Positions 1 to 10,805 of a stretch of 64,000 nucleotides of DNA are shown one piece after another. The notes beneath the pieces were generated by a model. That model was not told the origin of the DNA and did not search any database. It saw only the letters and a program-made list of their open reading frames with translations. Every line of letters starts with the position of its first letter. Position 1 is the stretch's first letter. Made by a program: the position numbers and the translations under genes. Location: NCBI RefSeq assembly GCF_039555335.1, contig NC_092642.1:60181776-60245775 (forward strand), written 5' to 3'. The DNA comes from Amphiura filiformis (Eukaryota > Echinodermata > Ophiuroidea > Amphilepidida > Amphiuridae).

Positions 1-260
1 TGAAGCCGTATAAATGTAACTAGTTTAGTCCCGCACAGGCAGGTATGTCCGAGTTTTTACTCTGGTTTATCTGCCTAGATGCATGTTATGTTTCCACTTG
101 TAATTTAATGTTTAATTATGCTAGTGTGCGATGGGTGATTCTACTTTCCCCTGTATATTGATATATTAAGAATTAAGCATCATGAACTTGTGCTAGTTTG
201 TAATGTTTGAAAGTTTCTATGTTCCAGTGTATGATGCATCATCATATTCCCTTGTTTGTA

Positions 261-599
261 ACTACCATATTTAAGTCAAATAAACGCTGAGGCGTTACAT
301 TTCCAAGGGGGGCGTTTATTAGAGGTCATTTTAGCATGACAATTCCCGTTAAAATCATTAGGTAAGCTTAAAAGTCACGCTAAAATGACGAACTATGAAC
401 TTTTGACACTGACTTTTGGTTCACTTCCGGGTTTACGATGCAGATTTTCGCCATTTATTGCTGCTATTTACGACCATGTGGACAACTTGGTAAGCTTACT
501 ACACAAGATAGCGTGGAAATATCGGAATTTTTGAAACATCTTGGTTGAAAAAAGTGGTGGGGCGTTTATTGGGGCGACTATTTGACGAAATACGGTAGT
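261..599. mobile_element. TA-flanked fold-back MITE
   Basis: The left end (ACTACCATATTTAAGTCAAA) and the right end (TTTGACGAAATACGGTAGT) are imperfect inverted repeats of about 27 bp. Just inside each end lies a GGCGTTTATT-type motif, giving a symmetrical element of about 340 bp. There is no open frame of note. The TACC...GGTA ends with TA at each border resemble Tc1/mariner-type MITEs; that assignment is inference. The preceding 260 bp hold nothing recognisable. Confidence 0.6.
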
Positions 600-734
600 T
601 GTAACAAAGCTACCCCCCAGTCGGGTCAGTACACCTCTGAACTGGAAGTGGGTCAAAATAATCACATCAAAAGTTATTTGTAACTGCCTGTAATTACTTG
701 GAAATCAGTAAATGAAGAAAAACATAAATGCAGA

Positions 735-990
735 ATGTATCTACTAGTCAAGTTTGTTGATGCTCAGCTTGGCTCATTATTAGGCGTTTGTAAAATCCCA
801 CGATTTGACAAAAAACAAATACGGACATTTTTTTTATTTAAAAAAAAAAAGAAAAAATCGGCGAAAATCAGACTTTTTTCTCAAAATACCATGAAAAAAA
901 GTCGGAATAAAAAAAAAAAAAAAAAAAAAAAATCGCATTTTGCATTTGTTTTTAAATTTCTCGTGAGCTTTGAGACAAACCTTTTTTTTT
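735..990. repeat. Dispersed fold-back repeat, degenerate copy
   Basis: The stretch GCGTTTGTAAAATCCCACGA followed by TTTGACAAAAAACAAAT, a poly-A/T-rich middle, and CTCGTGAGCTTTGAGACAAA near the right end closely match the copy at 54687-54961. The left terminus here has lost its GTCTCAAAGC end. The apparent open frames are low-complexity Lys/Phe runs and are not genes. Confidence 0.55.
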
Positions 991-997
991 TTTTTTA

Positions 998-1222
998 GTA
1001 GCATTGCCAGGAGGAAATTGCCCCCCTCCTCCCCGAAAGAGGGTACAATTGGAACAGCAAAGAGTAAAGCGCCATTAAAATGAATGAAAATGGGACAAAA
1101 AATTAACAAATGGGGACAAAAATTTGACTTTTGTATCCCACAATGAGTCAAAAAATTAACGAATGGAGACAAAAATGTGGCTTTACACTCACACACACAC
1201 AAAAAGGCTGCGTACGCCACTG
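998..1222. repeat. Possible degenerate CAGTGGCG-type element
   Basis: The right end GGCTGCGTACGCCACTG has the terminus of the hAT-like MITE family at 18279-18484. The left side (TAGTAGCATTGCCAGG followed by a C-rich tract) is a weak counterpart. No clear target-site duplication is seen, so the boundaries are approximate. Two near-identical ATGGGGACAAAAATTTG-like segments lie inside. Confidence 0.35.
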
Positions 1223-1293
1223 ACTTTGAGAAATATCATGTATGTATGCCACATTTGTTGCATTTGTTTGTTTTTTGCGCCTCTGTGGAGCAG

Positions 1294-2169
1294 TTAAGGT
1301 GGTACGAAAGGCAAAATCAAGTTATGTTCTCTTCAGTTTTGTATAGCCATGTTGTATTCAACTGGCGCCTTTGATCACCTCAACTAGATATTGCTTTCAT
1401 GCAACTTTGTTGAGTATTTATGTAGATGTAGAAGTTGCTCTGATTGAGATGCAAAATAATCTTAATTCCAAAATTTGAGCCAAATCGGACAAACGGTTTT
1501 TGAGATATTGCTCTTGAAAGATTCTTTGTATTCTATTGTTTTTTTCCAATATATTGATGAAGTTAATGAGGAAAATTGGCAAAATGTGCTCATTAATATT
1601 AATTTTTGCCAATAGTTTCCCAATATTTTATGAATAAACCTTCATACTACTTTTTACCTTTAAAATTTTGACCTGAAACTTTGCCAATGTGTCTCTATGA
1701 CCTAAACCTTTAACATGTGATTTTTCCCGCCATCTAATTTGCATATTTGCATAATTAATTAGCTTTAAGTATAATGCTAATTAATTATGCAAATATGCAA
1801 ATTAGATGGGTGGGAAAATCACATGTTAATGTTTTAGGCCATAGAAACACATTGGCAAAGTTTCATGTCAAAATCATATAAAATAAAAGTTGTATGAAGG
1901 TTTATTCATAAGATATTGGTATAATATTGGCAAACATGAATATTCATGAGCACATTATGCCAATTTTCCTCATTAACTTCATCAATATATTGGCAAAAAA
2001 CAATAGAATACAAAGAAACTAAAACATGTATATCTTGACAACCGTATGTCCGATTTCCTTCAAACAAAAACTATTTTGCTCAGTGTATTTAGCTTAACTT
2101 ATTCAATCTATTCAAATGGTTCTAAATTCAGTTTCTGTTTTCCAGAAACATCGTTTCGAACCCCCTTAA
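1294..2169. mobile_element. Large TTAA-flanked palindromic element
   Basis: The element begins TTAAGGTGGTACGAA and ends TTCGAACCCCCTTAA. The inner arms are long inverted repeats: the segment from about 1520 to 1760 (including CTTTGTATTCTATTG) pairs with the segment from about 1790 to 2020 (including CAATAGAATACAAAG). The arms meet near 1770 in AATTAATTATGCAAATATGC-type sequence. There is no coding potential. The TTAA borders and the shared TTAAGGTGGTAC start suggest a piggyBac-type MITE related to the shorter copies at 4293 and 28188. Confidence 0.65.
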
Positions 2170-2647
2170 GTTAGGCCATGTGTTCTCTATAAATAGCACG
2201 CTGGCCAGATCCAGCCCACTGACCAATTGTGGTTGACCCTTGAACCATAGACCCTATTCTTTGTAGGGTCTATGCTTGAACAGCTCTAAAATGTACCGAA
2301 ACCAGTCTAGTCTATGCGTAAACATACCAGTAGGAAAACAAGATGTATAATTTTTCCTCAAAAGCAATTTTTGTAATAATTTTGGCCCGCAAGCAAATAC
2401 ATGTATAAGTTTACAACCCCTAGTGTTTGGCAAATAATTGTGTACAAAATATCATTGAGTGTGCATTTGTGGTCATGGTCAAGTACCATAAAGCCCCAAT
2501 AACTTGAGCCTGCATTTCCCCCTCCCCAATATTTAAAATCTTACAGAGCCTATGCAACACATGTGATTATACACAAAAATAAACATGTGATTATACACAA
2601 AATAAACAAGTGTATTTTCTACCGCAAAAGACATGTACTTTTCAGAT
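2170..2647. other. Intergenic, no gene seen
   Basis: This holds a perfect small hairpin at about 2247-2273 (ATAGACCCTA / TAGGGTCTAT) and a short tandem duplication of an ACATGTGATTATACACAAAA unit around 2559-2606. Nothing else is recognisable. Confidence 0.5.
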
Positions 2648-2828
2648 CAGTGGCATAGCCAGGACTTCCTTTGGGGTGTGTGTGGCAAAGTAAATTTTCA
2701 GGGGGGGGGGGGAAACTTTGACGAAAATGGTCAAAAATGGGCTAAAAAAGACAGGGAGGGCAAAAGGGGGACAAGACTTCTTCTCACAGGGTTGGCAATT
2801 GCCCCCCTTGCCCCTGGCTACACCACTG
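2648..2828. mobile_element. hAT-like MITE, CAGTGGCG family, copy 1
   Basis: The terminal inverted repeats are CAGTGGCATAGCCAGG and CCTGGCTACACCACTG. An exact 8-bp direct repeat TTTCAGAT flanks the element (2640-2647 and 2829-2836). A G-run sits inside the left half and C-rich runs in the right half. It is non-coding at about 181 bp. An 8-bp TSD with CAG-type ends is typical of hAT elements. Confidence 0.85.
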
Positions 2829-3607
2829 TTTCAGATTCAATACTTTTTCCATTTTGAATTTGGTTTATTTTTTTCTGTAGATGACGGTGAAAGACAAAAA
2901 TTTTCTTCCATACCACATTTATTAAATTTGATTGACATAATATGGTATTTATTGTCCATAGGTGTATCAGAGGTTTAGTCATCTGGGGGAAAGATAACAA
3001 AATTACTGGTGAGCATCATTTTTTTTTTTTTTTAATGGGATGAAACACACAAAAACGTTCAAATTTTAACACTAAGAAATTTGGTGTTTTACCAGGCCAA
3101 TTTGCAATTTTACGCCTTTGTAACACAAAATCAAGGCATGTACTGGGCTAAAAACATTCATCAGGCTCAGTTCTGATCAATTTCTGACTGGTAGATGGAA
3201 CTGGCCAGCCTGGTAAAAGTGGTAGGACTTAGTGAGCCCTCCCCTCTGCTGCCACCTGATATGTTACTGTTATTGTCAAGAATAATCAGAATCTTGAAAA
3301 TCCACACACCCCTGTAGATGATATCACTATCACTTGTTTGAAATTTATCAAATGCAGTAGAATTTTTACCAAATTTAGCCCAAAATTGGAGAAAAAACTC
3401 TTCAACACCTTTTCCATTATTTCTTATTGTCCTCACAGGGGTGAGGTTTTAAATGGAATAGCCCATTGCAGAAATGTGAATATGATGTAATCATCTCTTT
3501 CTCCCATGATGTAATCATGTCAATGGTATCAATAGCAATAAAATGGTTCAACTGTATTTCAACCGAAATTCTTGGTGATTTTGTTTATATGCCAGGATGA
3601 TTGCCAG
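2829..3607. other. Intergenic, no gene seen
   Basis: AT-rich sequence with a poly-T tract near 3020 and a bracket-repeat-like motif (AAATGGAATAGCCCATTG) near 3452-3469. No supported coding region. Confidence 0.4.
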
Positions 3608-3820
3608 GCCTGTATGCAGGATTTCATGGGGGGGGGGGGTGCTGATTTTGACAAATTTGACATTTTTTCCAAGTGGGGGGGGGGCAATTTTGTGAAAACT
3701 GGTCAAAATTTGGCCCTTTTTTGTCCAAAAAAGCGTAAAAACCTGATTTTTCCATGCTACGCTCGCAAATTTTGAAATGTTGGGACTTCTTGTATACTTT
3801 TTCAAATTTGGGGCCTGAAT
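3608..3820. repeat. G-run dispersed repeat (CAGGCCTGTATGCAGG)
   Basis: Starts CAGGCCTGTATGCAGGATTT and then has long G-runs. The segment around GGCCCTTTTTTGTCCAAAAAAGCG matches, in inverted orientation, sequence near 30890-30930 in the repeat that begins with CAGGCCCGTACGCAGG at 30800. It is a second, distinct G-rich dispersed family; its right end is not fixed. Confidence 0.45.
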
Positions 3821-3955
3821 GATTGTTGCTTGCTCAAGAGTGGGATAGTATTCCAGTTGAAATCCATACATGTACATGTAAGCAAGGAGGTGCTCCCTGA
3901 TGTAAGATGTGACTTTTATCCACCACACAAGATGTTAGAAATTCTCACTCATGTC

Positions 3956-4678
3956 ATAGGGGATATGGTTTTCAAATAGAATCTCTCACACAGGGGGTGC
4001 ACTGAGTTTTCAAATGGAGTCACTCCTTAAGGTAAGAAATGCAAACTCCCTGTGTGTGGAAGATTAAGGCCATGTCTTCCATAGGGGATATGGGTTTAAT
4101 CTCCCACACAGGGGGTGTATTGTGTTTTCAAATGGAGCCGCCCACTCGGGTAAGAAATTCCCACCCCCTGTGTGGAATATTAAGGTCATATCTTCCATGT
4201 GGGTTTCAAATGCAACCTCCCACACAAGGGGTGTAACTGAGTTTTCAAACGGAGTCGCCCATTCAATTAAGAAATTCACACTTCCTGGAAGATTAAGGTG
4301 GTACTACACCCCTGGCCAATTTTGTGCCTATTTTTGCATTTTTCTCAAAAATTATAGCACACTGGTGACAAGTAAGATATGTATATTATGGGGCAGGGAC
4401 TACAACTACTGCACTGAACATTTTATTTCAGCACAGACAACAGTTGTGGATTTACAATCAAAATGAGGGAAAACCAATATTTGATCAATAAATCAATAAC
4501 TACTTGTCTTGAGTCACTGAAATTCCAGTGTAGTAACTGGATTCCTTGCCCCTATAATATACATAACTTTTGTTACTGAACAGTGTTTTATTAGTTTTTG
4601 AGAAAAATTCAAAAATAGTCACAGATTTATCAAGGGGTGTAGTACCACCTTAAGGTCATGCCTTCCATAGGGGATATG
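3956..4678. repeat. Tandem 'bracket' repeat, three units, interrupted
   Basis: About three units of roughly 120 bp each carry a forward CTCCCACACAGGGGGTG block and its inverted partner CCCCCTGTGTGGAA...ATTAAGG. Single-copy relatives occur at 39992, 47468, 53151, 56782, 62771 and 63144, and a looser relative at 55498. The third unit is split at its GATTAAGGTCATG motif by the TTAA element at 4293-4653. Rejoining the flanks restores the motif exactly, so the bracket repeat is the older of the two. Confidence 0.75.
4293..4653. mobile_element. TTAA MITE, GGTGGTACTACACCCC family, copy 1
   Basis: The ends are TTAAGGTGGTACTACACCCC and its inverse GGGGTGTAGTACCACCTTAA. The interior is an imperfect inverted repeat throughout, including ATTATAGC and ATATGTATATTAT with reversed partners. 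The element sits inside the bracket repeat, whose empty site contains a single TTAA, so TTAA is the duplicated target. Two more copies lie at 28188-28544 and 36654-37019. TTAA targeting is typical of piggyBac-type elements. Confidence 0.85.
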
Positions 4679-4743
4679 TGCTGCTCTCCGTGCTCTGTAG
4701 CATGTTGGGTTTTTTCCGTATAAACGATCATGCACTTTTTGAC

Positions 4744-5088
4744 TTAAAAGGGCATTTCGTGATCCACAACCTCATCCCCCCACTTTTCTCAAAAAAACTT
4801 GAGATTTTTATATCACTGGAATACTCTGGCTACATAATGTTTATGTTCAAAATATTTCTTGCAGATTAATTCGTTTAGCAAAGATATCGTGAAATTTGAA
4901 TTTCGTTCTGGTGCACCAGAACGAAATTACAACGTATTGTCTATGGAGCAGTGTAATACACATAATCATGCATAACTCGCAAACGCAAAATCGGAATCAA
5001 CTGAAATTTTGGGAATATGCTTTTTCGTGGATATGTACTGAAAAAGGTCATAAAAAGAGGATGCTAGGATCACGAAATACTCCTTTAA
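4744..5088. mobile_element. TTAA fold-back MITE with perfect central palindrome
   Basis: The ends are TTAAAAGGGCATTTCGTGATCC-like on the left and GGATCACGAAATACTCCTTTAA-like on the right. The middle is a perfect 30-bp palindrome at 4899-4928 whose arms read AATTTCGTTCTGGTG and CACCAGAACGAAATT. The midpoint of the palindrome falls within a few bases of the element midpoint. Confidence 0.75.
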
Positions 5089-5171
5089 CTCTGACCTGGT
5101 ATCTAACCTAATTTGATGCTTTTAAAATGTAATTAAATAGAATTTTATAGAAATTTATCGTTCATGAGACT

Positions 5172-5262
5172 AAGGGATGAAATCAAAACTCGCATGGCAG
5201 TTAGAACAATAGCAACCAGACGGAACCTGCGGTCAACCGTTGATAGTTTTGATTTCATCCCT
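5172..5262. repeat. Short hairpin
   Basis: AGGGATGAAATCAAAAC and its exact complement GTTTTGATTTCATCCCT flank a spacer of about 57 bp. It is probably a small fold-back element remnant. No duplication of flanking bases is clear. Confidence 0.55.
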
Positions 5263-6185
5263 AAAACCAAGTTTGTGCTGTTTCTCTGTTCCAGTACTTT
5301 TATTTCATGTCGAATATTTGGCTATTTTATACTATTAACACTAGGTTACTTTCTCATTCGTGAAGATTGACAAAGATTATAATATTCGTAATGATAATAA
5401 TAGTTTTAATATTATAATAATAAATATACATAAGTCAAATCAAGTAATATTTTATTAGATCCACAAGGAAAATTTCACTCATGAGTGCTATACAGTATAG
5501 GTTATACATGTATATACAAACAATACACATAATTACCACAAAATACCAAAACACTGTATAGCTCTGTCAACTACATGTTACTTAGACCCTCCCTCGGGTC
5601 CATGGGAAACGACTGGTAATGTAGATTACATAGCATTAAAAATCAACCCAATGAGCGGTCACTGAAATTTAGCGTTCAATATAGGAGGTGTGATTAGTGT
5701 AGTGGCATCAATTTGTGTAGAAAGAGGAATTGGTTTTGGGCGCTGGGAATTGGTTTGGGGCGCTGTGTATTTAGAATCGGGGGGGGGGGGGGGGGGGGTG
5801 AAGGACTATGGCATATTTTGATAGGCTATTATGTTATTATGTAGGCCTATCGTTCCATTATCCAGGCCGGACCGAACCGAGACTGTGGGACAGTCTACAT
5901 GTTACTAAGAACGGCGCCCCATGTGTAGTTAGAGTTGTGAAGTCTATATAGCTTGTGGAACGAAGGAGGAAAGATACCGGTTAGTCAAGGAAAAGGACAA
6001 GCACATCCGACCAGATCTGGGAATCAGCTGACATGAGAAACGATCGTGGAGTAGATGACCACTGCAGAGTCAACCATCACACCAGTCAGCTTCTTACTCA
6101 ACAGATCAGCATAAACAGCCTCAAAGTCCCGCCGTGACACACCTATAATCCTTCCAGCTTCATTCACAATTCTATATATTTTGTC
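5263..6185. other. Intergenic, no gene seen
   Basis: AT-rich DNA with an ATAATAAT-rich patch near 5380-5440, a duplicated GGAATTGGTTTTGGGCGCTG-like segment at 5727-5763, and a run of about 19 G bases around 5779-5798. None of the open frames has supporting features. Confidence 0.4.
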
Positions 6186-6645
6186 CCTATCAGGGGGGGC
6201 ATCCCCACTTTGGAGGTGATGCGTATGTAGAGTATATTAAGACCCCCTTTTCAGCGCCGCTGTCACCCAAAGACCCCATTTTTGTTTACGAACACATGCT
6301 CTGTCACCCGAAGACCCCCAATTTTTCCATTTGATCTGTCACCCAAAGACCCTTATTTTTCAATTTGAAAAGCAACTATCATTTATCACTGATAAAACCC
6401 AAAGATTTGAAGCCATTTAGAACTAGAAATTCAATGTTCGAGATTTCTGTGGTACTGTTTCGGCTCTCACCCAAAGGTTCCATTTAAAAAAAGACCATGT
6501 TCTCACCCATTTGCTCTCACCGAATGCCAAAAATCATGCTCTCTCCAATGACCCCGTATCATTTGCTCTCACCGAATGCCCCTTGGTGTGAAAGTCTCCG
6601 CCCTATATATCCATATTCATATTGAAGTGCCCCCGGGTCCCTATT
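6186..6645. repeat. Dispersed repeat rich in TGTCACCCAAAGACCCC motifs
   Basis: TGTCACCC(A/G)AAGACCCC-like motifs occur three times (about 6260-6350) and GCTCTCACCGAATGCC-like motifs at least twice (about 6510-6580). The block lies between a GGGGGGGCATCCCC motif and a GTGCCCCCGGGTCCC motif. The regular reuse of these motifs marks a degenerate interspersed repeat rather than coding sequence. It ends about 230 bp from the GPCR stop codon. Confidence 0.45.
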
Positions 6646-6878
6646 CCCTTTTGCAAAACCACTGTTTAAGGCGCGGCATCCAAATTGGCCTGATCTTGTT
6701 ATCGACGGTCGGTGCTTGGTCGATCCCCAGTATTTATGAAATATCAATAAATTGGTTTTTATTGTGCAAACATTTAATCTTATATAGGCCTACAAGTTTC
6801 TATTCTCAATGGGATTTATTTGTGTGGTAATTTTTTCGTCATCTTGTGATATTTTCATCTGAGAATGTACATATAACA

Positions 6879-8975
6879 TTAAGGTGAATCTACACGTTTT
6901 GAAATAGTCGCAAGGTTTGCGCTTCCGGTATTGCCACTGTTTCCCAAACTCTTCTGCGCTACTCGACTCCCGCAGAACATCTTCTTGAGCTGTTGACGAA
7001 ACATTGGATTGGTGCCGACATACACGAAAGGATTCACAGTTGAATTCAACCAGAGAAGGTATTCAACAAAGGCCACGACTGGATAAGGAACTCCCCCTTC
7101 CTCTACAGTCTCCATCAAGAGCACGATATGATAGGGTAACCAACAAATCAAGTACGCGCTTACTAGAATAGCAAGAGTAACGGCCGCTTTATGATTTTCC
7201 CGACTTGCCCGAGTTACTACTACCTCGTTGCCTTTACCAATACGCCCGCCAGTACGTCTCTTTACATGAATGTAGATTTTTAGATTTAAGTATACTATTA
7301 TTACAAAAGGTACAAAAAATAAGCCAATGATTTCATAAAGAGTATAATTGAGTCGATAATTAATATGCATATCGCAATCAGTATTGTAGTCAATGGCGTA
7401 ATCTCGCACAGCTTGCTCACCGAATACAACAAGGAGAATGTAATAAATATACCAAAATGCCCATGTTGCGCCAATGATGATTCCCGCCAGTCGGATGGTC
7501 TGTTTATTTCTGTAAGTTGTGATACTGCTCACCATCCAATAGCGATCCCAACTGATCAGTATGATAGCTATCATGGACTGCGTGACTGTGGTGTAGTCTA
7601 CTATCAGCCAGAATTTGCAGGCTATTTCTCCGAACGTCCAGGTACCCAGATGCCACCAGAGATTAAAGAATGGTAATGATATGAATCCAACCTGTAAAAA
7701 AAAGTTGAATCATCAAAAATGTAATTAAATCAGTTGTGGTGTTCCGCAAGGTTCCATCTCAGGACCGCTGTCATGTTTTATTAATGGGTTGTGTAAGGTC
7801 TGAAGAGAGAGTTGGTCGGTTTGATAACCTCAAATCAACTAACAACCACGCGGGAATAAACGGAATAAGGAACAATTCAAATTTTAATAAGCAACAATAG
7901 TAGCAATCAAGCGTAACCAGATGGCAAAAATCTAATTACGTTCGCAACTTGTGATACAGGACCACAATGATATTTAGAAGTCACCGGCCTCAGCCCTGCG
8001 GGGCTTGCGGCCTTTATGTTTTAGCATTGTAGGCCTGGACCACAAGTTGCGGACGAAATCATTGCTTGTAAGCTAGTAAAAATTACCCTCAAATGCTCCG
8101 AACACGTTTCTTTTTGTATACTCCTGCAGTCTGTAGTTTGACAAATCAATCTCCCTCTGATCTGATTTCTGATGTTAGTGGTACTTTTAACTTCATTAAA
8201 AATTTCGTGATCCCGTTTTACCTGATAAAGATTGTGTTCACCCTTTTTTCATTCTCCACTATCTTCTCTTAATGTGGTCTTAACCCTGGTATTATGGACA
8301 CTTTCGGGCCTTATACATGTAACTGCTAAATTATTGATCTAAAGAATATAAAAGTAAACATTTTCAGAATGGCAATGCTTTGATAAAGGCACCTGTGAGG
8401 TCAAATTTGGGCCAAAAGGCTGATTTTTGGAGAAAATCCAAAAACAAGGGTTATTTTGGCCCAAATTTTTTCAACGTAACAGAAAAATTCATTTGGGCCA
8501 CAAAAAATTATTATTTTTAAAAACTAGATACAAATATCTAGGACCCGTTTTTTAGTTTTTTGAAATTTGACCAACTTTGAGAAATTTGCACCAAAAATGG
8601 TAAAAAAATACTTAATTAAAAAAAAATCATAAAAAAAACCCGATTTTCGCCCAAACTTCAAATATTTTCGGTACTTTAGCAGTTATGAGGCCCAAAAGTT
8701 TCCACAATTCCAGGATTAAGACCACCCTTAATACCCCCGAATGCATGCAAGCTCTTTACCTTAACGTCTGCCAGGGCCAGATTAAGAATGTAGATATTTC
8801 CAGGTTTATTTCGTATTTCTGGGCTGCTTAAGAAGGCGACGATGGTTATCAAATTTCCCCCACCGGTAATAAGAATGTTTAACCACATCAAGAAGTAAAT
8901 AACAGGATGAAGGGTGCTCTCGTCTTCTGGTACTTCATCAGCAACAGTGGTATCAGAGGAGAATGTGGTATTCAT
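6879..8975 (-). CDS. Amine-type (histamine H3-like) G-protein-coupled receptor, two exons
   Basis: Exon 1 is 8975-8760 (72 aa) and exon 2 is 7691-6879 (270 aa plus TAA), joined in phase 0. The donor is AAG|GTAAAG and the acceptor TTTACAG|GTT; the 342-aa protein is a seven-helix receptor. Visible landmarks: NTT glycosylation sequon at 2-4, N41 in TM1, LALAD with D70 in TM2, GTWTFG in the first outer loop, C97, amine-binding-type D104 in VDY, DRY at 121-123, W149 in TM4, C178 in outer loop 2, P200 in TM5, CWLPY at 256-260, W286 (7.43), NPFVY at 292-296 and a likely palmitoylated C312. The junction ADVKVGF and the pattern WLIVDY...LISWDRY resemble histamine H3/H4 and muscarinic receptors, and W at 7.43 favours H3/H4. 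The third inner loop is short (about 26 residues), unlike H3. The residue at 6.44 is Leu where Phe is usual. The ligand cannot be decided. A GGCAG just before the ATG could be an acceptor for a 5' UTR intron. Confidence 0.9.
7732..7803 (+). pseudogene. Reverse-transcriptase motif relic in the GPCR intron
   Basis: Reading plus-strand from 7732 gives SCGVPQGSISGPLSCFING and then a stop. GVPQGS-x-x-GPL is the conserved motif of non-LTR retrotransposon reverse transcriptases. Only about 24 codons remain in frame and no other RT block is seen nearby, so this is a short dead fragment. It lies antisense to the receptor, about 40 bp inside the intron from exon 2. Confidence 0.6.
8269..8731. mobile_element. 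TTAA MITE in the GPCR intron
   Basis: TTAATGTGGTCTTAACCCTG at the left and GGATTAAGACCACCCTTAA at the right are inverted repeats. They continue inward (ATTATGGACACTTTCGGGCC against GGCCCAAAAGTTTCCACAAT). A partial relative lies at 35068-35530, in UBE2D intron 2. The right end stops about 28 bp from the donor of exon 1, so the element occupies nearly the whole 5' part of the intron. Confidence 0.75.
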
Positions 8976-9040
8976 GGTATAAATCTGCCGGGAATAAATG
9001 ATAAACGGGTTATTTTTAAATGATCATTCCGTTCTGAAAC

Positions 9041-9914
9041 CAGTGGCGTACTTGGGATTTACTCAGGAGGGCAAGTCACCAATATTGCGTGATTTTGGAC
9101 TGATTCTCCTTTGCTTTGTATAAAGACCCAAAAGTTACAAAGAACACAAAGAAACCGTTCTGTAACTGCATCCCGGAGAGGGACGTGGCCATGGGCCCAA
9201 AATGTCGTCAGGAGCCGTCGCCCTACACGCCCTACTGGGACAAAGTAAAAATATACCCCTAGCATGCCTAGCAGGACCAGATTTGTATAAAACATAAAAT
9301 TATCCCTAAATGGGACTAGTTTTCGGCTGGAGTCGTCCCCCCTATAATACCAAGTGCAAACATTTGACAATTGTTGTACCAGAACTGACTTTTGAAAGTC
9401 AAAAAGTTCTATTTTTTTATCAACATTTCCGAAAAATAAAAAACGTGGGCACATTGTCACAATAAAGCCATTTTTATCCCGATCATAGGTGAATAGTGTC
9501 AAATTCAAAATGTTTGCGCGCTTAGCCTTTTTTGGAAGCTTGAAGCAATGCAAAAGAGTAAATTTCCACTCTTTCAAGGAGTTGAACGAAGGACAACCTG
9601 TTTTTGAGTGAAAAACACTCTAAAATGAAAGAAAGTACCATTTTCTTTAGGCAATATTTACTCTTTTGAGAGTATACGGACTACTTTTTTCAATCCTTTT
9701 AGAGTGAAATTTTCCACTTAAAAAGGGTTGTCCTCCATTTCACTCTCTCACTCTTTTTTTCACTCTTTCCACTCGGTGTACATTTAGAGAGTTATACAGT
9801 CTCTCTAAAAAATAAAACCGGTACATGATGCAACTGCAATTTTTTTTCGGCTGTGCCCCTGAAATGTTATTTTGCTCCCCCCCCCTCCGATCAAGAAAGC
9901 TGGCTATGCCCCTG
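9041..9914. repeat. Composite repeat region upstream of the GPCR
   Basis: Begins CAGTGGCGTACTTGGG (a CAGTGGCG-family left end) and ends CTGGCTATGCCCCTG (a degenerate right end), but the flanks do not match, so this may be two fragments. Inside, 9589-9739 is an inverted repeat in which GGACAACC...GAGTGAAA pairs with TTTCCACTTAAAAAGGGTTG; CACTC/GAGTG motifs extend the fold to about 9553-9773. A 172-codon minus-strand open frame (9059-9577) has no recognisable domain and is not called as a gene. Confidence 0.45.
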
Positions 9915-10805
9915 CATGTAGTAGGTATACTAGGTGAATTCAAATTTGCCACCAAATTGCATCATTTTATATATAAAATTAAAGCCCTTGAGTAAACTAA
10001 GCCAAAACTGAAAACCTTTTTTTTCATAGCACTTTCCGTAGCAAAGTTACATCTTGTCAAAGATTGACTTTCATCAAAAAGATTCAGCTAGCAAAATTCC
10101 CCAAAACGGCATTTCGGGGTGTTTCTAGATCTTAGTCTCATGGCGATAGCAGCTTTTTTAATGGAACTGCTATCAAAATCCCTCTAAAATTCCATGTGCG
10201 ACTTGATTATTACCATAAAAAACCATATATTTGGGTCAAGTGAAGTATAGAAAACATATTTATGTAGGTTTCCTTCACCGACCTATTCTCGAAAAAAATT
10301 CAAATTTCTATGTAAATATGCATTGTGTTGGGGCCCTGGTCTCGGCGAATTCGCTGACTAGTAAATGTGTTAACTAAGGTTTGCCTAGGTTACCTACATG
10401 TAGATGTCAAGCAGGACACAAGACCAATGCAGGACAGGAGGATATGGAAAGCTATTGTCAGAGATGCCAGTTTCCCCAATTTATTAGTTTTTTCGGAATT
10501 TGTATAAATTCCAACAAAAATTCCCGAATTTTTTTATTAAATCTTTTCCCCGATTTTTTTTTCCGGTGATTTGGAGAGTCCCTGGACGTAGAGCCAAGTG
10601 CTACAATCATTTGTAGTTGATTTCAAAAATTGTGTGGGGGAATTTACAATTTTGTATCTAAAATGGACCCCGGCCTTAAGGCGCTGTGCTCCGGTCGCTA
10701 CGCATGGCTCGCAATTGTCCATATCAATATCATTTCCAGTTTGTTTTGGGCAAGTCATTGGCATCTGTCTTGTGGTTCGGGAAAACCACCCGTAATAACT
10801 AACTA
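9915..10805. other. Intergenic, no gene seen
   Basis: AT-rich sequence with no repeat family or open frame I can identify. A CCTGGTCTCGGCGAATTC segment near 10332 is locally GC-richer but unexplained. Confidence 0.4.

Noticed and set aside
9059-9577. 172-codon minus-strand open frame upstream of the GPCR
   Set aside because: No recognisable domain or family pattern, and it lies within a region starting with a CAGTGGCG repeat end. I treat it as repeat sequence.
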